From contig JAQVCV010000052.1 in the NCBI GenBank assembly GCA_028689615.1, positions 1 through 35,410 on the forward strand: a stretch of DNA of 35,410 nt, read 5' to 3'. This DNA is from Bacteroidales bacterium (GTDB lineage: Bacteria > Bacteroidota > Bacteroidia > Bacteroidales > TTA-H9). The notes beneath the pieces are model-generated. The model did no database searches. It was not told the DNA's origin and worked only from the letters and a program-made list of their open reading frames with translations. Positions 32,040 through 35,410 of this stretch are shown piece after piece; the stretch's first letter is position 1; each line of letters starts with the position of its first letter. The translations under genes were made by a program, and so were the position numbers.

Positions 32040-32792
32040 TTAGCGTCCTGGGAATATCAATCCTGTTTTTTTGGTTTTGGCCAGGCGGAATCCTATGCTG
32101 CTGCAACCGCTTGATTTGTCGAAGTAGCCACGGGTTTTAGGAGAGCAGTTCAGCTCATTGTCAAACCAGCTTCCGCCTCTGATTACCCGGGCGTTTCCTT
32201 GTTTAAACTCGGGTTTCTGACCGGGGTAGCTTTTGTATTCATCCAGACACCATTCCCACACGTTGCCCACCATCGATGTAACTTTTTGTACTTCTTCTGT
32301 TTTGGTGTCGCGCATCCGGCTGCGGCTTATGTTATGGGCAGATACTGCCTGCTCGTCTTTGGCTGCAAATTCCCATTCGGCCTCCGAGGGCAGGCGGTAG
32401 GTTTCGCTGGTTATTTGGTTGAGTCTGCGAATAAATTCCATGGCGTCGTCCCACGAAACGTTTTCAACAGGAAGGTTGTCGTTGGGTGCAGCTTCTCCTG
32501 TGAAGGCGCTGGGATTGTAGCCCATCACCAGTTTCCAGAGTTTTTGCGAAACTTCCCATTTGCCAATATAGTATGGCTCGACGGTGACCTGATGAGCCGG
32601 GCGGGCATTGGTCTCTCCATTGTCGTCGCCCATGGTGAAGGTTCCTCCTTCCAATTCGTTCATTGGGTATTCAAAGTGTTTGAGTACTTCGCTTTTACTC
32701 ACAGTTGTTTGAATTGCCTGACACTTGGCAGAACTCATGCTCATGAGCCATAAAACATTTAAAGCCACCATGCTCAAAAAAAATTTCTTCAT
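32040..32792 (-). CDS. Exported SUMF1/FGE-fold protein (formylglycine-generating-enzyme family)
   Basis: From the ATG at 32792 the protein has 250 residues with a signal peptide (MKKFFLSMVALNVLWLMSMSS). The FGE-sulfatase domain starts with LEGGTFTMG (~48-56) and includes VEPYYIGKWEVSQKLWKLVMG, LPVENVSWDDAMEFIRRLN, TYRLPSEAEWEFAA, MVGNVWEWCLDEY, RVIRGGSW and the end SSIGFRLAK. In active FGE two cysteines follow the GGS motif; here only the second is present (GGSWFDNELNCS), so sulfatase activation is doubtful. Many T9SS-encoding bacteria use this fold as structural lipoproteins (GldJ/GldK), but no lipobox is seen. The frame extends to an ATG at 32822, which lies within a hairpin and the probable 5' end of the mRNA. 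Confidence 0.85.
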   Translation of the reverse strand: MKKFFLSMVALNVLWLMSMSSAKCQAIQTTVSKSEVLKHFEYPMNELEGGTFTMGDDNGETNARPAHQVTVEPYYIGKWEVSQKLWKLVMGYNPSAFTGEAAPNDNLPVENVSWDDAMEFIRRLNQITSETYRLPSEAEWEFAAKDEQAVSAHNISRSRMRDTKTEEVQKVTSMVGNVWEWCLDEYKSYPGQKPEFKQGNARVIRGGSWFDNELNCSPKTRGYFDKSSGCSSIGFRLAKTKKTGLIFPGR

Positions 32793-32819
32793 TTTCTTCA
32801 CAATTTTTGGTTTAGAATA

Positions 32820-32848
32820 CATCGGGCAACCTGTTCAATTGCCCGATG
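32820..32848 (-). other. Perfect hairpin at the predicted mRNA 5' end of the FGE-fold gene
   Basis: The arms CATCGGGCAA (32820-32829) and TTGCCCGATG (32839-32848) are perfectly complementary over 10 bp with a 9-base loop. The hairpin begins one base downstream of the -7 box, so it would form the very start of the transcript, 28 bases upstream of the chosen ATG. Confidence 0.6.
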
Positions 32849-32878
32849 CAAATCTAAAACTTTTGTATTAATAACCAA
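32849..32878 (-). promoter_or_regulatory. Promoter of the FGE-fold gene
   Basis: On the minus strand TTG (32878-32876) and TAGATTTG (32856-32849) are 19 bp apart, matching the Bacteroidota consensus exactly. The region from here to 33162 holds no gene; the only other element seen is the -7 box at 33039-33046 on the plus strand. Confidence 0.7.
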
Positions 32879-33038
32879 TCAACTGACCCGTTGGTATGAA
32901 ATATTTGAATTGTTGCTCGTCCCGCGATGTCTGGCAACCTCTTCCCGCTCGGATGCTTCCTCTGGTCTGATCGGTCAGCAAATGTTGCTGCAATTTTTCG
33001 TTTCATAGGGCTGACGTGGAGTTCAGGGCATTTTGTGC

Positions 33039-33046
33039 TACCTTTG
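33039..33046 (+). promoter_or_regulatory. Possible -7 element for the cation/proton antiporter
   Basis: TACCTTTG matches TAnnTTTG, 116 bp before the ATG at 33163. No TTG lies at the usual distance, so support is limited. Confidence 0.35.
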
Positions 33047-33162
33047 TGTATTCAATCAACCCACACCTGGTGGCTTCAAACCTGATATGTATCGAAATTG
33101 GCTGCAGGTGCGCTTTTTTTGAGTTTGGGTTGTTTGATTACCTCACCAATTAAGTTTTCATC

Positions 33163-34869
33163 ATGGAGATTCCTATTCTTAAAAGCATCGTGATATTGTT
33201 TGCGCTGGCCGTTGTCGTGGTTTTTATCAGCAAGAGGCTTCGTTTTCCTGCCATGATTGGCTATTTGGTTACCGGGGTTTTGGCTGGTCCTCACGGACTT
33301 GGTTTGGTTACCAACCTGCACGATATAGAAGTTTTAGCCGAGATTGGCATCATCTTGCTCTTGTTCTCCATTGGCATTGAATTCTCGTTGCAGAAGCTCA
33401 TGCGCATCAAGTTGCTGGTTTTTGGAGGTGGTTTTTTCCAGGTGGCTGTGTCGGTAGTTGTTATTTATTTGATTTCGGGGTGGTTTGGTGTTTCTGGCAG
33501 CGAAGCCTGGTTTCTTGGAATGTTGGTAGCGCTTAGCAGCACGGCATTGGTTTTAAAAGTGATTCAGGACAACGGCACAGTTGACAGTCCGCGGGGGCGT
33601 ACCTCGTTGGCAATGCTTATTTTTCAGGATCTGGCAATAGTGCCCATGATTTTGTTTCTGCCCATGCTTGCCGGAACAGGTTCGGGATCGTTTGCCGATG
33701 TGATGTTGCTTGTTTTAAAGATGGTGGCAGTGGTGGTGGTGTTGTTTGTGGGTGCGCGTAAAATTGTTCCTTATACACTTCACCAGATTGCCCGAACCCA
33801 AAGCAACGACTTGTTTTTGCTCACCATAATCGTGATTGCATTCGCGGTGGCCTGGGTTACTTCACTTGCCGGCTTATCGCTGGCGCTTGGTGCTTTTATG
33901 GCAGGTCTCATTATTTCGGAATCGGAATTCGACGAGCATGCCCTTGGCAACATACTGCCCTTCATCAGCGTGTTTACAAGTTTTTTCTTCATCTCGGTAG
34001 GTATGATGCTCGATGTCTCTTTTCTGATAGCCAACTTCCCAATGGTGCTGTTAGTTACTTTTATCGTTTTGGTTGTAAAAACGTTAGCAGGATCTATTCC
34101 TGTGGTATTGCTGGGATTTCCGCTGCGGGTGGCTGTCATGACGGGGTTAACCATAAGTCAGATTGGCGAATTCTCATTTATCCTCAGTAAAATGGGAATG
34201 AAAGAGGGGCTGCTTTCTGCCGGCAATTACCAGTTGTTTTTAAGCGTCTCGGTTCTCACCATGGCTGTTACTCCTTTGCTTATTTTAAAGGCACATACTT
34301 TGGCGGGCTATGTGCTGAAGCTGCCCTGGCCACGGCAACTGAAGAATGGATTGAAGCACCAGCCCGATGCTGACAACGTTGATCAACCCTCCGATCATTT
34401 GATTGTTATCGGTTACGGCATCAATGGTCATAATGTGGCTCAGGCAGCGCGCCAGGCGTCTATCCCGTTTCGCATCATCGAGATGAATCCGGAAACAGTG
34501 AAACAGGAGTCGGCAAAAGGGGTTCCCATCGCTTTTGGCGATGCTACCCAACCTGGTGTTTTAACACATGCAGGGGTTATGAATGCTAGGGTGTTGGTTG
34601 TAACCATTGCCCATCCAAATGGCATCAGGATCATTACCAACCTGGCACGACGGATGAACCCACATTTGCACATAATCATCCGCACGCGATTCATTGCCGA
34701 TATCAAGCCGCTCCTTCAGTCAGGAGCCAACGAGGTTATTCCTGAAGAGTTCGAAACCAGTATCGAGATCTTTAGCAGGGTATTGGCTCATTTCGATGTT
34801 GAACACGAGCGAATTAACGAATTGGTGAGGGATATCAGAGCCGATAGTTATCAGATTTTGCGAAACTGA
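33163..34869 (+). CDS. CPA2-family cation/proton antiporter with C-terminal RCK (TrkA-N) domain
   Basis: The 568-residue protein has about 12-13 membrane spans (1-385) of the CPA2 family: RFPAMIGYLVTGVLAGPHGLGL near the start, GIILLLFSIGIEFSL, and LIFQDLAIVPM with the Gln155-Asp156 pair found in KefB/KefC-type potassium/proton exchangers. A cytoplasmic RCK/TrkA-N domain follows from ~411, with the dinucleotide-binding VIGYGINGHNVA and an acidic strand end (IIEMNPE). It probably exports K+ or Na+ in exchange for protons, gated by NAD(H) or another ligand. The ion is not certain. A C-terminal extension to 568 (IPEEFETSIEIFSRVLAHF) resembles the linker in YbaL/KefB-like proteins. Confidence 0.92.
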   Translation: MEIPILKSIVILFALAVVVVFISKRLRFPAMIGYLVTGVLAGPHGLGLVTNLHDIEVLAEIGIILLLFSIGIEFSLQKLMRIKLLVFGGGFFQVAVSVVVIYLISGWFGVSGSEAWFLGMLVALSSTALVLKVIQDNGTVDSPRGRTSLAMLIFQDLAIVPMILFLPMLAGTGSGSFADVMLLVLKMVAVVVVLFVGARKIVPYTLHQIARTQSNDLFLLTIIVIAFAVAWVTSLAGLSLALGAFMAGLIISESEFDEHALGNILPFISVFTSFFFISVGMMLDVSFLIANFPMVLLVTFIVLVVKTLAGSIPVVLLGFPLRVAVMTGLTISQIGEFSFILSKMGMKEGLLSAGNYQLFLSVSVLTMAVTPLLILKAHTLAGYVLKLPWPRQLKNGLKHQPDADNVDQPSDHLIVIGYGINGHNVAQAARQASIPFRIIEMNPETVKQESAKGVPIAFGDATQPGVLTHAGVMNARVLVVTIAHPNGIRIITNLARRMNPHLHIIIRTRFIADIKPLLQSGANEVIPEEFETSIEIFSRVLAHFDVEHERINELVRDIRADSYQILRN

Positions 34870-34919
34870 TCGTTCATGCTGTTGTTGTTCTCATCACCCT
34901 TCCTCTTTTTTTCAATTCT

Positions 34920-35410
34920 ATGCAAATCCAGAAACACTTTTTCACATTGATGCTCTTGGGATTGGTTTTGGCATCGTGCACCACCTCACGGCAGTTCAGT
35001 TTCGAGGTGCTGTGGCCACCCAAAATCGATGTACCTTCAGAAGTAAGCCAACTGGCCTTGATCAACAATGCTCTTTTGCCAACCGATACTGCTCCCAATT
35101 ACTATGGTTTTCAGGGTCAACTCTACCTCGATAACACTCCGGTTGATACGCTGCTTACCCTTTCGGCTCTCGACGGCCTGGCCCAGTCGCTAACTGAATC
35201 GGGTCGCTTCGCATTGCATCCCGATCCGTTGATGGTGCCTTTAAGCGATTCCTCAGAACGCAGAAAACCAATGTCGTTCGAGGTGTTGTCGCTTATTGTT
35301 CCTGCCCAAACCGATGGTGTGGCTGTGCTTGAAAGCATCGATGCCTACGATCAGGTTGATTACAGCTGGGGTTCGGATGATCGGGTCTATTCCCGACTTA
35401 CTGTTTTAGC
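34920..35410 (+). CDS. Lipoprotein (DUF6340-like), N-terminal part, runs off the window
   Basis: An open frame begins at the ATG at 34920 and has no stop before the window end, giving 163 codons. The N-terminus is a lipoprotein signal (FFTLMLLGLVLASC, lipobox L-A-S-C), so Cys20 would be lipidated. The next segment (FEVLWPPKIDVPSEVSQLALINNALLP) resembles the start of DUF6340 proteins in Bacteroidota, in which a P-A/P-x-I-x-(L/V)-P strand leads into I-A-(I/V)-x-N. It follows the antiporter by 50 bp; co-transcription is possible. The function of this family is not known. Confidence 0.8.
   Translation, partial: MQIQKHFFTLMLLGLVLASCTTSRQFSFEVLWPPKIDVPSEVSQLALINNALLPTDTAPNYYGFQGQLYLDNTPVDTLLTLSALDGLAQSLTESGRFALHPDPLMVPLSDSSERRKPMSFEVLSLIVPAQTDGVAVLESIDAYDQVDYSWGSDDRVYSRLTVL

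Noticed and set aside
32793..32822. ATG at 32822 as the start of the FGE-fold gene
   Set aside because: It lies within the perfect hairpin and nearly at the predicted transcription start; the ATG at 32792 opens a standard signal peptide.
1..35410. CRISPR array, insertion sequence or prophage
   Set aside because: No regularly spaced direct repeats, transposase, integrase or phage structural gene was found on either strand.

Overview
The window comes from a member of the Bacteroidota, probably class Bacteroidia. Three things point there: several large exported proteins end in type IX secretion (T9SS) C-terminal sorting domains; upstream regions repeatedly carry the Bacteroidota promoter pattern TTG-N17-23-TAnnTTTG; and Shine-Dalgarno sequences are mostly absent. 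Genus or species cannot be read from the sequence. There is no phage, insertion sequence, CRISPR array or rRNA. One tRNA gene (tRNA-Glu, UUC) is present.

Layout. 1-4978 (+): the 3' end of a T9SS cargo gene, a small exported NTF2/SnoaL-like protein, a serine hydrolase (beta-lactamase/esterase fold) with a membrane tail, an apparently exported SAM methyltransferase, and an APC amino-acid permease. 5024-9642 (+): a promoter, an Asp-box (BNR/VPS10-like) T9SS protein, and a protein joining a degenerate M23-like domain to an S41 protease. 9704-12795 (-): a CxxCxxCC cysteine-cluster protein, a TerB-DnaJ co-chaperone and an unknown probable outer-membrane beta-barrel. 13012-17938 (+): a perfect 18-bp palindrome followed by a complete 2-oxo acid dehydrogenase complex (E1 alpha, E1 beta, E2, E3), most like a pyruvate dehydrogenase. 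18074-20734 (+): an AAA ATPase and RloB pair resembling AbiL/RloAB phage-defence modules, then a divergent lipoate-protein-ligase-family gene. 20731-23460 (-): a TPR/LytS-type histidine kinase and its LytTR response regulator. 23517-27636 (+): a giant T9SS cargo protein plus a 70-residue exported protein with a sorting-signal-like tail. 27714-30975 (-): a third large T9SS cargo protein with PKD and Ig-like repeats. 31722-31893 (-): tRNA-Glu with its own promoter and terminator. 32040-32878 (-): an exported SUMF1/FGE-fold protein whose mRNA probably begins with a hairpin. 33039-35410 (+): a CPA2-type cation/proton antiporter with an RCK domain, then a lipoprotein cut by the window end.

How it fits together. 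The PDH-type operon carries out oxidative decarboxylation with a lipoyl-swinging E2, and the lipoate-ligase-like gene nearby is a plausible partner for lipoylation. The RloAB-like pair sits between them and may be an insertion. The T9SS proteins, S41 protease, beta-barrel and exported small proteins make up an envelope and secretome-heavy neighbourhood. The two-component system shares a promoter region with one of the T9SS cargo genes.

Most interesting points: the E3 subunit has lost the glycine-rich NAD motif; a perfect palindrome precedes E1 alpha; the S41 protease carries an M23-like domain without metal ligands; the RloAB-like module; the small tail-signal protein; and face-to-face promoters between the kinase and T9SS genes.
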